From JAFEBO01 sp036392375 (GTDB taxonomy: Bacteria; Planctomycetota; Phycisphaerae; Phycisphaerales; UBA1924): DNA of 64,000 nucleotides. Shown here in pieces: positions 40,738-49,242 of this stretch. The translations under genes and the position numbers were made by a program. The DNA is taken from positions 11,526 through 75,525 of the forward strand of contig DASVYC010000006.1 in assembly GCA_036392375.1 (NCBI GenBank). Direction: 5' to 3'. The number at the start of each line of letters is the position of its first letter. The first letter of the stretch is position 1. Under the pieces are notes generated by a model. That model made no database searches, was not told the origin of the DNA, and saw nothing but the letters and a program-made list of their open reading frames with translations.

Positions 40738-42579
40738 ATGATCATGAGCATCCTGGCGATCGGCATCGTGGCTGGCATCGCCTATTCCTGGGGTTCCCGC
40801 GGCGGGTTCTCCTCGATCCTCAACTGCTTCTGTGTGGTCCTCGCCGGCGCCATCGCCTTTGGCGCATGGGAGCACGTCGCTACGTACTTCATCCAGGCCG
40901 CCGGACCGCGCGGGATCAGCTCCTACCTCGGCGACGTGGCGTGGGGCGCCGGGTTGGCACTGCCGTTCGGTATTTCCCTCGCCGTGCTGCGCGGCATCGT
41001 CGACGGCACGGTCCGCAAGAACCTGAAATTCGGCCCCACCGGCGACTGGGTCGTGGGCTGCGCGTTCGGCGTGATCTCAGGGATCATCGTCTCGGGCGTC
41101 ACCGTGCAGACCATCAGCGGCATGCGTGTCGGTAACGAGGCGCTCGGTTACTCAGCCATCGTCAGCGACAACGGCGGCAACGTCCAGCCCGGATCGGGCC
41201 TCATCCTGCCCACCGACCGCATCACCAACTGGATCTACTCGGGCCTGAGCCGCGGCACGTTCGCGAGCTCGACCCCCATGGCCACCTGGAACCCCGACCC
41301 CGCCGCTCAGCTCGCCAGCACCCGCTTCTCGTTCGGCGAAGGCAAGGGACGCAACTCCCTCAAGACCGCAGACTTCGAGGTGCTGGGTCGCTACGTGCTC
41401 GATCCCGCAAAGATGACCCCCGCCGTCGCCCCGCCCAAGCCCGCCAATCAGGGCGACGCTTCCCCACCTCCCGCCGGTGATCTGAACGACCTCCGCTCCG
41501 ACCTGCTCGACCCCGGCCCCCAGAACGTGAAGATGTTCGACGGCGAGACCGCGTCCAAGGAAACCAGACTGCACGGCGTGCTCGTCAAGTTCCGCGCCGG
41601 CGCCAAGGAACGCACCAGCGGGCAGTTCATCATCTCCAACGGCCAGGTCTACGTCATCGCCGAGGACGACTCGGGCCGCCCCGAGCTCTTTTTCCCGTCC
41701 GCCGCCATCTGCAAGGCCGAGGCGGGCAAGGTCGCCATCGCCCGCTTCCGGTTCGACGCCAAAGACACGCACCTCGCGTCGCTGGGCGGCGACTCGGAAA
41801 CCAACTGGGCGTTCGAGTTCTTCATCCCGCCCCAGTTCGAGCCCCGCGCGATCGTCATCAAGGGCACGCGGGTGCGTCTGGACGAGGACGACGCCAAGTT
41901 CAAGCCCGTGGTCTTCGAGAACCGCATGAAGCGCGACGCCCTCATCGCCGCGGGCCAGCTCACCAGCGGCCAGGCGGGCGGCCAGATCGACGAGTCCCGC
42001 GCCATCCGTCTCACCGCATCGGGTACCGATCCCATCCCGGGCGTCACCGTCAACAACTCCATCGGCGTCATGCTGCAGGACGGGACCCTCGGTTCCGGCG
42101 TCACCGTGGTGAACGGACGCATCACCGCGGGCGAATTCACCATCAATCCCAAAGACGCTCAAGGCCGCGGCCTCGACCAAGCCCTGCGCGTCGACAAGTT
42201 CGCGCACCCCGAGCAAGTCGGTCTCATGCGCATCGACGTCGGTAGCGCCCAGGGCGAGAACAGCCTGCTCGGCGGCGCTGTCCGCGACGCCGAGGCCGGA
42301 ACAATCCCCGCGACGCCCTTCGTCCTCGACGCCAACGGCGTGAAGTACGACGCCGTGGGTTACATCTATCAGGACTCCTCCAAGTTCAGCATCAAGTACG
42401 CGATCGGCGAGCCGATCCGCTCGACCAACGACATCCCCCGCCTCTCCCGCAGCCGCCCCGATCAACGGATGCAGCTCATCTTCGCTCCCACCGTCGGGGT
42501 CGAGATTGTCGGCTGGGGCGTCGGTGACAAGCTGGTCGCTCGCTATATACCCGGCGTGGCGATCGGCTCTCAGCGATAA
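40738..42579 (+). CDS. CvpA-like membrane protein with large soluble C-terminal part
   Basis: This is 613 residues from the ATG at 40738 (AGAGGG seven bases upstream). The first about 135 residues have four hydrophobic segments (ILAIGIVAGIAYSW, CFCVVLAGAIAFGAW, GAGLALPFGISLAVL, WVVGCAFGVISGIIVSG), an arrangement like CvpA/colicin V production proteins. The remaining about 470 residues are soluble, mixed beta, with a Pro-rich linker near 230-250 (VAPPKPANQ). I recognise no family there. The upstream neighbour is the membrane pseudo-ATPase, 89 bases away, so they may form one transcription unit. Confidence 0.7.
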   Translation: MIMSILAIGIVAGIAYSWGSRGGFSSILNCFCVVLAGAIAFGAWEHVATYFIQAAGPRGISSYLGDVAWGAGLALPFGISLAVLRGIVDGTVRKNLKFGPTGDWVVGCAFGVISGIIVSGVTVQTISGMRVGNEALGYSAIVSDNGGNVQPGSGLILPTDRITNWIYSGLSRGTFASSTPMATWNPDPAAQLASTRFSFGEGKGRNSLKTADFEVLGRYVLDPAKMTPAVAPPKPANQGDASPPPAGDLNDLRSDLLDPGPQNVKMFDGETASKETRLHGVLVKFRAGAKERTSGQFIISNGQVYVIAEDDSGRPELFFPSAAICKAEAGKVAIARFRFDAKDTHLASLGGDSETNWAFEFFIPPQFEPRAIVIKGTRVRLDEDDAKFKPVVFENRMKRDALIAAGQLTSGQAGGQIDESRAIRLTASGTDPIPGVTVNNSIGVMLQDGTLGSGVTVVNGRITAGEFTINPKDAQGRGLDQALRVDKFAHPEQVGLMRIDVGSAQGENSLLGGAVRDAEAGTIPATPFVLDANGVKYDAVGYIYQDSSKFSIKYAIGEPIRSTNDIPRLSRSRPDQRMQLIFAPTVGVEIVGWGVGDKLVARYIPGVAIGSQR

Positions 42580-42678
42580 GCCTTGCTTGTTGAGCCGCCG
42601 ATGAGGACCGGACCAACCGCACGGACGCTCCTGTTGGGATGCAACAAAGCCTGAGCCCCGCCGGACGCAAGACGCAGC

Positions 42679-42725
42679 AAAAAAGGAACGGGCCCGGCGA
42701 GAGGTCGCCGGGCCCGTTTCGTTGA
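42679..42725. terminator. bidirectional terminator between convergent genes
   Basis: A perfect 14-bp stem AACGGGCCCGGCGA-gagg-TCGCCGGGCCCGTT has T-rich tails on both strands. It serves the CvpA-like gene (plus) and rplI (minus). Confidence 0.85.
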
Positions 42726-42758
42726 ACAAATCGGACCCGAGGCTCGCGTCCGTGATAG

Positions 42759-43517
42759 TTACTTGGCCTTGGCCTTTTTGTCGGCCTTCTTGTCGTCCTT
42801 CTTCTCGGCCTTGGGCTCGGCGTCGGCCTTCTCGGCGCCCTTGTCGGCGCCCTTCTCGGCACCCTTCTCTGCCCTGTCACCCTTGTCGCCGCGATCGCCC
42901 TTCCCGCGGCGCTCGGCCTTGGGCTCGGGCTTCTTGATCACGCCGAAGGTGCCCTTGCCTTCCGACTCGGTGGCGATGGGCGAGAGGCTGGAGCTGCTGC
43001 TGGAAGCCGCGGAGACCGCGCCCTCCTCGCTGGTGTCCCCGGCCTTCTTGATGTCCAGGGCGCGGTCGGCCTCGACGTGGAGCTTGATGGTCGCGTCCAG
43101 ATCGGCGTCGAGCTTGATGTGCACGTCGTAGTTGTCGATGCGCTTGATCGCCTGGGTGATGCGCACGTCGCGGGGCTTGACGCCGTGGCCGAGCTTGTTG
43201 AGCTCCGACGCGATCTCCTGCTGGGTGATCGCGCCGTAGAGGATGCCCTGGTCGTTGCAGGACTTAACAAGCTTGACCTCCACGCCCTGCAGCTTGCTCG
43301 AGAGCTCCTCGCGGGCCTTGCGCTGCGCCGCGACCTGCTTCTCGGCCTCGACGCGCTTGGCGGCGAGAGCCTTGATCTTCTCCTCGCTGGGCTGGGTCGC
43401 CAGGTTCCGGGGGAGCAGATAGTTGCGGGCGTACCCGATGCGCACGTTCACCACGTCGCCCACGATTCCGAGGGCTTCCACGTTGTCGGTCAGAAGCAGC
43501 TTGACGTTCGTCGGCAT
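42759..43517 (-). CDS. rplI: 50S ribosomal protein L9 with long charged tail
   Basis: This is 252 residues. The first 150 are a normal bL9: VKLLLTDNVEALGIVGDVVN, VRIGYARNYLLPRNLA, a charged connecting helix and the C-terminal rRNA-binding domain (YGAITQQEIASELNKLG). The remaining about 100 residues are an Ala/Ser stretch, then Lys/Asp/Glu/Gly repeats (GDRGDKGDRAEKGAEKGADK) absent from typical bL9 (about 150 aa). AAAGGA lies upstream. It is last in the minus-strand rpsF-ssb-rplI order. rpsR, which usually sits between ssb and rplI, is missing. Confidence 0.95.
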   Translation of the reverse strand: MPTNVKLLLTDNVEALGIVGDVVNVRIGYARNYLLPRNLATQPSEEKIKALAAKRVEAEKQVAAQRKAREELSSKLQGVEVKLVKSCNDQGILYGAITQQEIASELNKLGHGVKPRDVRITQAIKRIDNYDVHIKLDADLDATIKLHVEADRALDIKKAGDTSEEGAVSAASSSSSSLSPIATESEGKGTFGVIKKPEPKAERRGKGDRGDKGDRAEKGAEKGADKGAEKADAEPKAEKKDDKKADKKAKAK

Positions 43518-43688
43518 GCTGCTGTCCTTTCTCCCGGCGCCAGCCGGGGGTCAGTTAGGAGCCGCCGGGCACAAGCCCGAAGCGACCCCAACATCCGAGC
43601 GGCCGTCCCAGGAGGAGGCCCGCTCATGCGAGTTGAAACCCGGGCGAATCCGCCCCGGGCCAAGATGATAGGCGTGAGCCATCAGTCG

Positions 43689-43809
43689 GACCGGCCTCCG
43701 GCCGGTCTTTGCGTCACACGCGCCCAGACCGAACCAATGCGATGGGCAGCCATCGCACAGTCGTTCGCGCAACCGCACGTGGAATGCAAAGACCGGCCAG
43801 TGGCCGGTC
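43689..43809. repeat. three-hairpin element between ssb and rplI
   Basis: GACCGGCC-tcc-GGCCGGTC (43689-43707, followed by TTTGC) and GACCGGCC-agt-GGCCGGTC (43791-43809, preceded by GCAAA) form a mirrored pair. Between them GCGATGG-gcag-CCATCGC makes a third hairpin. The right-hand copy followed by TTTGC on the minus strand could terminate ssb. The 343-base gap 43518-43860 holds nothing else I recognise. Confidence 0.55.
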
Positions 43810-43860
43810 TCAGTGATCTGCGAGAGGCCAAAACCTCGAGAGACCAAGCCCCAGACCCAA

Positions 43861-44334
43861 TCAGAACGGAATGTCATCCTCCGCGATCGGAGCCGAAGAA
43901 GTGCTCGCCGGCCGGGCGTTGCCGCGGGTCTGGACGGCCGGTCGATCCTCGTAGTCCCCGCCCGAATCGCCGCCACCACCCCCACCGCCGCCGCCCTTGC
44001 TGTCCACGAAGTGGAAGCTGTCCACGACCACCTTCAGCTTCGACTGCTTTTTGCCCGTGTCCTTGTCGTCCCACTGATCGAGCTTCAGGCGCCCCTCGAT
44101 GAGCACCGGGCGGCCCTTGCTCAGGTACTTCGCCATGATCTCGGCGGTCTTGCCCCACGCCTCGCAATCAACGAACGTGACTTCTTCCCGCTTCTCGCCG
44201 CTCTGCGTGGTGTAGTTCCGGTTGAGCGCCAGCCCGATACGGGCCACCTGCTGCCCACCACCACCCACCGCGCGCAACTCGATATCACGCGTCAGGTTGC
44301 CCATCAGGATCACTTTGTTCAGAGAGCTGGCCAT
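43861..44334 (-). CDS. ssb: single-stranded DNA-binding protein
   Basis: This is 157 residues: OB-fold MASSLNKVILMGNLTRDIEL, VDCEAWGKTAEIMAKYLSKG and PVLIEGRLKLDQWDDKDTGK, then a Gly-rich linker and the conserved acidic tip EDDIPF that recruits DNA-metabolism partners. It coats single-stranded DNA during replication and repair. It lies between rpsF and rplI as in many bacteria. A hairpin near 44399-44430 sits in the 192-base gap after rpsF. Confidence 0.96.
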   Translation of the reverse strand: MASSLNKVILMGNLTRDIELRAVGGGGQQVARIGLALNRNYTTQSGEKREEVTFVDCEAWGKTAEIMAKYLSKGRPVLIEGRLKLDQWDDKDTGKKQSKLKVVVDSFHFVDSKGGGGGGGGGDSGGDYEDRPAVQTRGNARPASTSSAPIAEDDIPF

Positions 44335-44526
44335 ACGAAGCTCCTTCCAGAATCAGCTTTCAGACGTCAAGTCGTCGCACACAAACGCATCCGACGCACC
44401 GCGGCCCGAGCTGCTGCCCGGGCCGCGTTTGCGTTCGGAGTGTATTAGGAAACCCGTCTCGCTGCAAGCCCGTGGCGTCACGGCCCCGGAAAACCGGGTC
44501 AGTACGCGCTCAGCCCGTGTCGCGGC

Positions 44527-44955
44527 TCAGGCGTTGTCGGCAGCGGCGACCGGCTCGCTGGCGGCCGGGGCGGCCTCGGCGGGCTTCTCGGCCCGGAGCT
44601 TGGCCTCGACCTCGAGCTCGCGGCGGCCGTCGGCGGCCTGCATCTGCTCCAGGGTCATGTGGTCGGCACGGATGATCATGTGCCGAAGGACCTTCTCCGA
44701 GAGGTTCAGGTCGCGCTCGAAAGCCTGCATCGACTCGTTGGGGGCCTTGATGTACGCCAGGATGTACGTGCCACGCTTGTTGCCCTTCACCTCGTAGGCG
44801 AGACGACGATCGTCCCACTTGCGCATGCCGATCACCTCGGCCTGGGCACGGGCGAAGATCTCGTTGAGGTGGGACACACAACCGCCGAGGTCGGCGGCGG
44901 CGGACTGACCGAACAGGAACATCACTTCGTAGTTGTAAAAGCGCTTACCGGGCAT
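44527..44955 (-). CDS. rpsF: 30S ribosomal protein S6
   Basis: This is 142 residues: YNYEVMFLFGQSAAADLGG, KWDDRRLAYEVKGNKRGTY and ILAYIKAPNESMQAFERDLN match bS6. The C-terminal 35 residues form an Ala/Glu-rich tail. It starts three bases after the pth stop, so the two are coupled. S6 normally binds S18; the rpsR gene is not in this cluster. Confidence 0.95.
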   Translation of the reverse strand: MPGKRFYNYEVMFLFGQSAAADLGGCVSHLNEIFARAQAEVIGMRKWDDRRLAYEVKGNKRGTYILAYIKAPNESMQAFERDLNLSEKVLRHMIIRADHMTLEQMQAADGRRELEVEAKLRAEKPAEAAPAASEPVAAADNA

Positions 44956-44958
44956 GAT

Positions 44959-45657
44959 TCACTCCACTTTCTGATTGGACTGCGAGACGGGTGTCTCTGG
45001 TTTGGTTTCAGACTTGGTTTCAGGCTTGGGTCGAGACGCCTGTCGCGCCTGATGCGCGGCGGCGGCGCCGTTGAACTGATTCATGGCCTTGGTCAGGCCG
45101 GAAGTCGCAAACACCTCCGCCGCCTTGGCCGCCGTTTCGAGCGCGGGCTGCAGGTCCGCCCACTCATCCTCCCGAAACGCCGAGAGGACGTAGTCGGCTT
45201 GATCCCAGTTGGCGGGCTTGCCGCCGTTGGGCTTCTCGCCGACCCCGATGCGCACCCGCGGGTACACGCCGCTGCCCAGATTCGAATCGATGCTGGACAG
45301 CCCGTTGTGCCCGCCCGTCCCACCGGCGTCGCGGATACGCACCGCTCCAACCGGCAGATAGAAGTCGTCCACGATCACCAGGAGATCCGTCGAAGGCTGG
45401 AGCTTGAAGAAGCGGATCGCCTCTCCAACCGCCTGCCCCGACAGATTCATGTACGTGGTCGGCTTCATGAGCACGCAGCGCTCGGTCCCCTGTGGTCCCT
45501 TCAGCTCCGCATCGATCGTCACCGCCTTGAACCGCGCCTTGGGGATCGCCCCCTTGGCGTGCGTCTCGGCGAGCCGGTCGATCACCATGAACCCGGCGTT
45601 GTGCCGAGTCCTGGTGTATTCCGAGCCGGGGTTGCCGAGACCGACGATGAGTTTCAT
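44959..45657 (-). CDS. pth: peptidyl-tRNA hydrolase
   Basis: This is 232 residues from MKLIVGLGNPGSEYTRTRHN at 45657, including the catalytic His (RHNAGFMVID). PTTYMNLSGQAV, IVDDFYLPVGAVRIRDAGG and TGGHNGLSSID are all diagnostic. The C-terminal 40 residues (PKPETKSETKPETPVSQ) are a Lys/Glu/Thr tail beyond the usual about 190. It recycles peptidyl-tRNA. The 104-base gap from rplY contains GGCATCAGG-type repeats. rpsF follows after three bases. Confidence 0.95.
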   Translation of the reverse strand: MKLIVGLGNPGSEYTRTRHNAGFMVIDRLAETHAKGAIPKARFKAVTIDAELKGPQGTERCVLMKPTTYMNLSGQAVGEAIRFFKLQPSTDLLVIVDDFYLPVGAVRIRDAGGTGGHNGLSSIDSNLGSGVYPRVRIGVGEKPNGGKPANWDQADYVLSAFREDEWADLQPALETAAKAAEVFATSGLTKAMNQFNGAAAAHQARQASRPKPETKSETKPETPVSQSNQKVE

Positions 45658-45761
45658 GGGAGGAACCGGAGGCATCAGGGTCCGGGCATCGGGCATCAGG
45701 AAGACATCTGGCACGCGGGTTTCCCCGATGGCCCGACGCCTGATGCCCAATGCCCTCGTCA

Positions 45762-46529
45762 TCACTTCTTCGCCGCACCTCCGGCGGGCTTCGCGGCGGG
45801 GGCCGCGGCCTTGGCGTCCTTGCCGCCGGCGGCGGGCTTCGCACCAGCCGCGGGCTTGGCCCCGGCGGCTTCCTCGCCCTCGGCGGGCTTCTTGGCGGTG
45901 AGCACCTCGGGCTCGGCCGGGCCGCCCGCGGCTGCGGTGGCTTCGCCAACAACGATCTCGGCCTGGATCACGATCTGAGCCAGGATCGAGTGCGGGTCGG
46001 TGACCATCTTCATGTTCGCCGACGGCAGCTTGAGCTGGGCGGCGGTGATCTGCTGGTCAACGTCGAGGTCCGCGATGTTGAGCTCGATGAACTCGGGCAG
46101 CTCGGTCACCACGCACTCGATGACCACTTCGTTGGTCGGGTGCATGAGAATCGCGCCGGCGGTCTTGAGGCCCTTCGCCTCGCCGATCAGGTGGATCGCG
46201 ACACGGGTGCGGATGCGCTCGTTGAGATCGACGCGGGCGAAGTCGGCGTGAACGATGTTCGTGCCGAGGTAGTCAAACTGCAGATCCTTCAGCAGCACCA
46301 CCTGGCCCTCGTCCTTGTTCTTCGCGCCCGGGAAGTCGAGGCGGAAGATCTTCTCGCCCTTGTTGATGTGGCTGACGGCTTCCTTCATGTCCAGCGTGAT
46401 CGCCACCGGGTCCTGCTTGTGGCCGTAGACGACGGCGGGCAGCATGCCCTGCGAGCGGACGCGGTTGCAGAAACGCGAGCCGGTGTGCTCGCGGGTCTTG
46501 GCCTGGAGGAGCGGGGTCTTCTGAAGCAT
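45762..46529 (-). CDS. rplY: 50S ribosomal protein L25 (Ctc form)
   Basis: This is 255 residues. The L25 5S-rRNA-binding domain (TREHTGSRFCNRVRSQGMLP, AVVYGHKQDPVAITLD) is followed by the TL5/Ctc beta domain (HADFARVDLNERIRTRVAIH, VVTELPEFIELNIADLDVDQ). It ends in an Ala/Lys/Gly-rich tail of about 60 residues. It binds 5S rRNA. It lies 62 bases after prs and precedes pth, a common ctc-pth order. Confidence 0.94.
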   Translation of the reverse strand: MLQKTPLLQAKTREHTGSRFCNRVRSQGMLPAVVYGHKQDPVAITLDMKEAVSHINKGEKIFRLDFPGAKNKDEGQVVLLKDLQFDYLGTNIVHADFARVDLNERIRTRVAIHLIGEAKGLKTAGAILMHPTNEVVIECVVTELPEFIELNIADLDVDQQITAAQLKLPSANMKMVTDPHSILAQIVIQAEIVVGEATAAAGGPAEPEVLTAKKPAEGEEAAGAKPAAGAKPAAGGKDAKAAAPAAKPAGGAAKK

Positions 46530-46591
46530 GAGTCAGTTCCTTTCTATCTGGTCAATGAAACGCTTTGGTTGCTGTGGAAGTGGGCCGTTCG

Positions 46592-47686
46592 CTAACGCTT
46601 GGTTCCGGCGCCCTTGTTGAACAGCGCCGAGACCGACTGGTTGTTGTGGATGCGGCCGATCGCCTCACCCAGGAGCTTGCCCACGCAGAGCTCCACCAGC
46701 TTGTGCTTGATCGGGGCGACACGATCGCCCAGAGGAATGGTGTTCGTCACGACCACCTTGGTGATCGCGTCCTTCGCGAGACGCTCGAGCGCCGGACCGA
46801 CGAGCACGCCGTGCGTCGCCGCGGCAATGACCTGCTTGGCGCCGCGCTCCATGACGAGCTTGGCCGCCTCGACCACGGTGCCCGCGGTCGAGATCATGTC
46901 GTCGAACATCAGGACCGTCTTGCCCTCGACGTTGCCGATGAGGTTGCCGGTCGTCACCGTCGAGCCGCTGAGGCGACGCTTGTTGATGATCGCCAATTCC
47001 CCGCCCAGCATGTTCGCCATGCCTTCGGCGACCTTCACGTTGCCGACGTCCGGGCTGACGAGGCACAAATCGCCCAGTTCCTTGCGGATGCTCTGGAAGT
47101 ACTCGACGAACACCGGCGTCGCCGAGAGATGGTCCACCGGCAGATCAAAGAAGCCCTGGATCTGAGCGGCATGCAGGTCGATCGCCAGCACGCGGTCCGC
47201 GCCCGCCGCGGTGATGATGTTCGCCACCAGCTTCGCCGTGATCGGCACACGCCCCTCGTCCTTGCGGTCCTGGCGGGCGTAGCCAAAGTACGGCATCACC
47301 ACCGTCACGCGGTGCGCACTCGCCCGCTTCAGACAGTCAATGAACGTCAACAACTCCATGATGTTGTCGTTCACGGGCTGACAGGTGGAGAGAATGACAA
47401 AGACGTCGCGGCCGCGCACGTCTTCCTCGACCTTCACGATGATCTCGCCGTCGGGGAACTCGATCGTGCTCGAGTGGCCCAGACCGATCTTGAGGTGCGA
47501 GCAGACCCGTTCCGCGAGGTGCCGCGCGCTGCGTCCGGCGAAGATCCGCAGGTCACCGTTCAGCGTGAGCTTCGTGCCCGGCTGCAGCGCGGACTGGCCG
47601 CTGGGCAGATTGCCCGTCGTACCCGCGTTCGCGGCAGCGGCACCAGAAGTTGAACCCGAACTGGAACCCGAGATCGTCGCGGTCAT
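46592..47686 (-). CDS. prs: ribose-phosphate pyrophosphokinase
   Basis: This is 364 residues. A Ser/Gly/Ala-rich extension of about 40 residues precedes the normal start (GDLRIFAGRSARHLAERVCS). ATP loop, FPDGEIIVKVEEDVRGRDVF and PYFGYARQDRKDEGR are conserved. The catalytic VLAIDLHAAQIQGFF and PRPP loop LMFDDMISTAGTV are also present. It makes PRPP from ribose-5-phosphate and ATP, feeding purine, pyrimidine, His, Trp and NAD synthesis (and Hpt at the window start). Its ATG overlaps the stop of the GlmU-like gene by four bases. Confidence 0.95.
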   Translation of the reverse strand: MTATISGSSSGSTSGAAAANAGTTGNLPSGQSALQPGTKLTLNGDLRIFAGRSARHLAERVCSHLKIGLGHSSTIEFPDGEIIVKVEEDVRGRDVFVILSTCQPVNDNIMELLTFIDCLKRASAHRVTVVMPYFGYARQDRKDEGRVPITAKLVANIITAAGADRVLAIDLHAAQIQGFFDLPVDHLSATPVFVEYFQSIRKELGDLCLVSPDVGNVKVAEGMANMLGGELAIINKRRLSGSTVTTGNLIGNVEGKTVLMFDDMISTAGTVVEAAKLVMERGAKQVIAAATHGVLVGPALERLAKDAITKVVVTNTIPLGDRVAPIKHKLVELCVGKLLGEAIGRIHNNQSVSALFNKGAGTKR

Positions 47687-48483
47687 CGGTGAACTCCTGC
47701 CGGGACCTGCACCGCCGGACGCGACCGATAGATCGCGTCCACCTTGGCAAGGTCTTCGAGGGTGTTGATCGACAGCACATCCTCCGGCGGCACGGCCTCG
47801 ATCACCTCGACGGTCTTCTTCTCGTCGAGGAGGAGGCTCAGCGTGTCCGTCAGGTAGTACTCGCCGCTGACCGGGTTCTTCGTGACCTTCTTGAGCGACG
47901 CGAACAGGTCGCGGGTGTTGAAGCAGTAATAGGAAGGATTCACTTCCTTGATCGCGAGCTGCTCGGGCGTGCAGTTCTTCTGCTCAACGATCGCCTTGAA
48001 CTTCCCGTCAGGACCGCGGTAGATGCGGCCGTAGCCCGACGCGTCATCCAGCACCGCCGTCGCGAGGGTCGCGCTGGCCTTGTGATCCCGATGCCTCTTC
48101 AGAACCTTCTCAAGCGTCACCGGACGGATCAGCGGCCCGTCGCCGCACAGGACGAGCGTGTCGCCCGCAAAGCCCGTCTTCTCGAACGCCAGCGCACAGC
48201 ACTGCACCGCGTGTCCGGTGCCCAGCTGCTGATCCTGCACCGCGTACTCGATGTTGTACTTGCCGTCGTACCCCTTGAGCGCCGAACGAACGTCTTCCTG
48301 CTTGTAGCCGACGATCACGACGATCCGCGAACAGCCAACCGCCAGGCACGCATCCACCACCGCGCACACCATCGGACGCCCGCCGATCGGGTGCACCACC
48401 TTCGGCAGGTCGCTCTTCATGCGCGTGCCTTTGCCGGCGGCGAGGATGATGGCGGAGGGGGAGTTGAAGGAAGAGGAGTTCAT
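47683..48483 (-). CDS. GlmU-like nucleotidyltransferase without acetyltransferase domain
   Basis: This is 266 residues: ILAAGKGTRMKSDLPKVVHP (nucleotide loop), DQQLGTGHAV, LCGDGPLIRPVTL and YGRIYRGPDGKFKAIVEQKN match the N-terminal uridyltransferase domain of GlmU. The left-handed beta-helix acetyltransferase domain is absent (GlmU is about 450 aa). It may make UDP-GlcNAc with a separate acetyltransferase, or activate another sugar. It overlaps prs by four bases. Confidence 0.85.
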   Translation of the reverse strand: MNSSSFNSPSAIILAAGKGTRMKSDLPKVVHPIGGRPMVCAVVDACLAVGCSRIVVIVGYKQEDVRSALKGYDGKYNIEYAVQDQQLGTGHAVQCCALAFEKTGFAGDTLVLCGDGPLIRPVTLEKVLKRHRDHKASATLATAVLDDASGYGRIYRGPDGKFKAIVEQKNCTPEQLAIKEVNPSYYCFNTRDLFASLKKVTKNPVSGEYYLTDTLSLLLDEKKTVEVIEAVPPEDVLSINTLEDLAKVDAIYRSRPAVQVPAGVHR

Positions 48484-48489
48484 GGGGAA

Positions 48490-48607
48490 GGACTGAGGTC
48501 TTAGGACTGAGGACTTAGGGCGGAGGCCATGGACCGATCATGCCGTGCAAGGCCGCGTACGAAGGGCTAGGCGTCTCGCGTCTCAGACCCTAAGTCCTGA
48601 GACCTCA
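48490..48607. repeat. 14-bp tandem repeat with inverted copy
   Basis: GGACTGAGGTCTTA (48490-48503) is followed directly by GGACTGAGGACTTA (48504-48517). A related inverted sequence TAAGTCCTGAGACC lies at 48591-48604. The element fills the gap between tRNA-Gln and the GlmU-like gene. Confidence 0.65.
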
Positions 48608-48630
48608 CACCTCTGCCCTTCCCAACAAAA

Positions 48631-48701
48631 CTGGGCGACCAGGATTCGAACCTGGACAAACAGAACCAAAATCTGCTGTGCTACCGTTACACCATCGCCC
48701 A
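48631..48701 (-). tRNA. tRNA-Gln (TTG)
   Basis: Minus strand: acceptor TGGGCGA/TCGCCCA, D-arm GTG...CAC, anticodon loop TTTTGGT (anticodon TTG), T-arm CCAGG-TTCGAAT-CCTGG, discriminator G. CCA is not encoded. The T-first acceptor is typical of tRNA-Gln. Confidence 0.95.
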
Positions 48702-49140
48702 GTGAAAATCAGAACGGAAGAAGACGCCCGCGGGCGTTGATCCGCTAGATGGTGCGTGTCGGGAAGAACCCCCGTCGGCGGTCTGCCAAGACCAGCGTAC
48801 CGAGTTGGCTACAAAGACTCCTTGCGTTCCCCGAGCCGCTTTAGATGCACGCGATCGGGTGGGTTCACCAACGGACAGACCATTCGCGGTCTCGTCCCTG
48901 GCGACACACTCGCAAGGAAAGAAAGCCGCGGCACAGGTGCTCGCCGCTCGACCCGCCGGAAACCCGGTCAGACCAAGCACTTCGAGCTGGAGCCGGACGA
49001 TCCATCAGCCGCGATGGGAACGCCCGAGCCACGCCTCAGCCTTGGCAAAGCCCCGAAAGGCCCCGCTGGCGTCCGTCGTGGACGGCTCCGAAGGGCGGAA
49101 GTATAGGGAACCACCCCGGACAGGTTCCAGTGCCCAAACA
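48702..49140. other. non-coding stretch upstream of tRNA-Gln
   Basis: Open frames here overlap one another on both strands without GC-rich third positions or ribosome sites. I see no supported gene. The 8-bp array begins at its right end. Confidence 0.4.
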
Positions 49141-49141
49141 G

Positions 49142-49234
49142 GTGCCTCGGTGCCTCGGTGCCTCGGTGCCTCGGTGCCTTGGTGCCTTGGTGCCTTGGTG
49201 CCTTGATGCCTTGATGCCTTGATGCCTCGATGCC
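49142..49234. repeat. 8-bp tandem array, about 11.6 units
   Basis: The unit drifts in order: GTGCCTCG four times, GTGCCTTG four times, ATGCCTTG twice, ATGCCTCG once, then a partial unit. A CCCCTCA-type array follows directly and runs into the end of the DUF3303 gene. Confidence 0.92.
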
Positions 49235-49242
49235 TTCCCCCC

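Noticed and set aside
49142..49234. CRISPR array
   Set aside because: The units are 8 bp with no spacers; it is a simple tandem repeat, and no cas gene is present.
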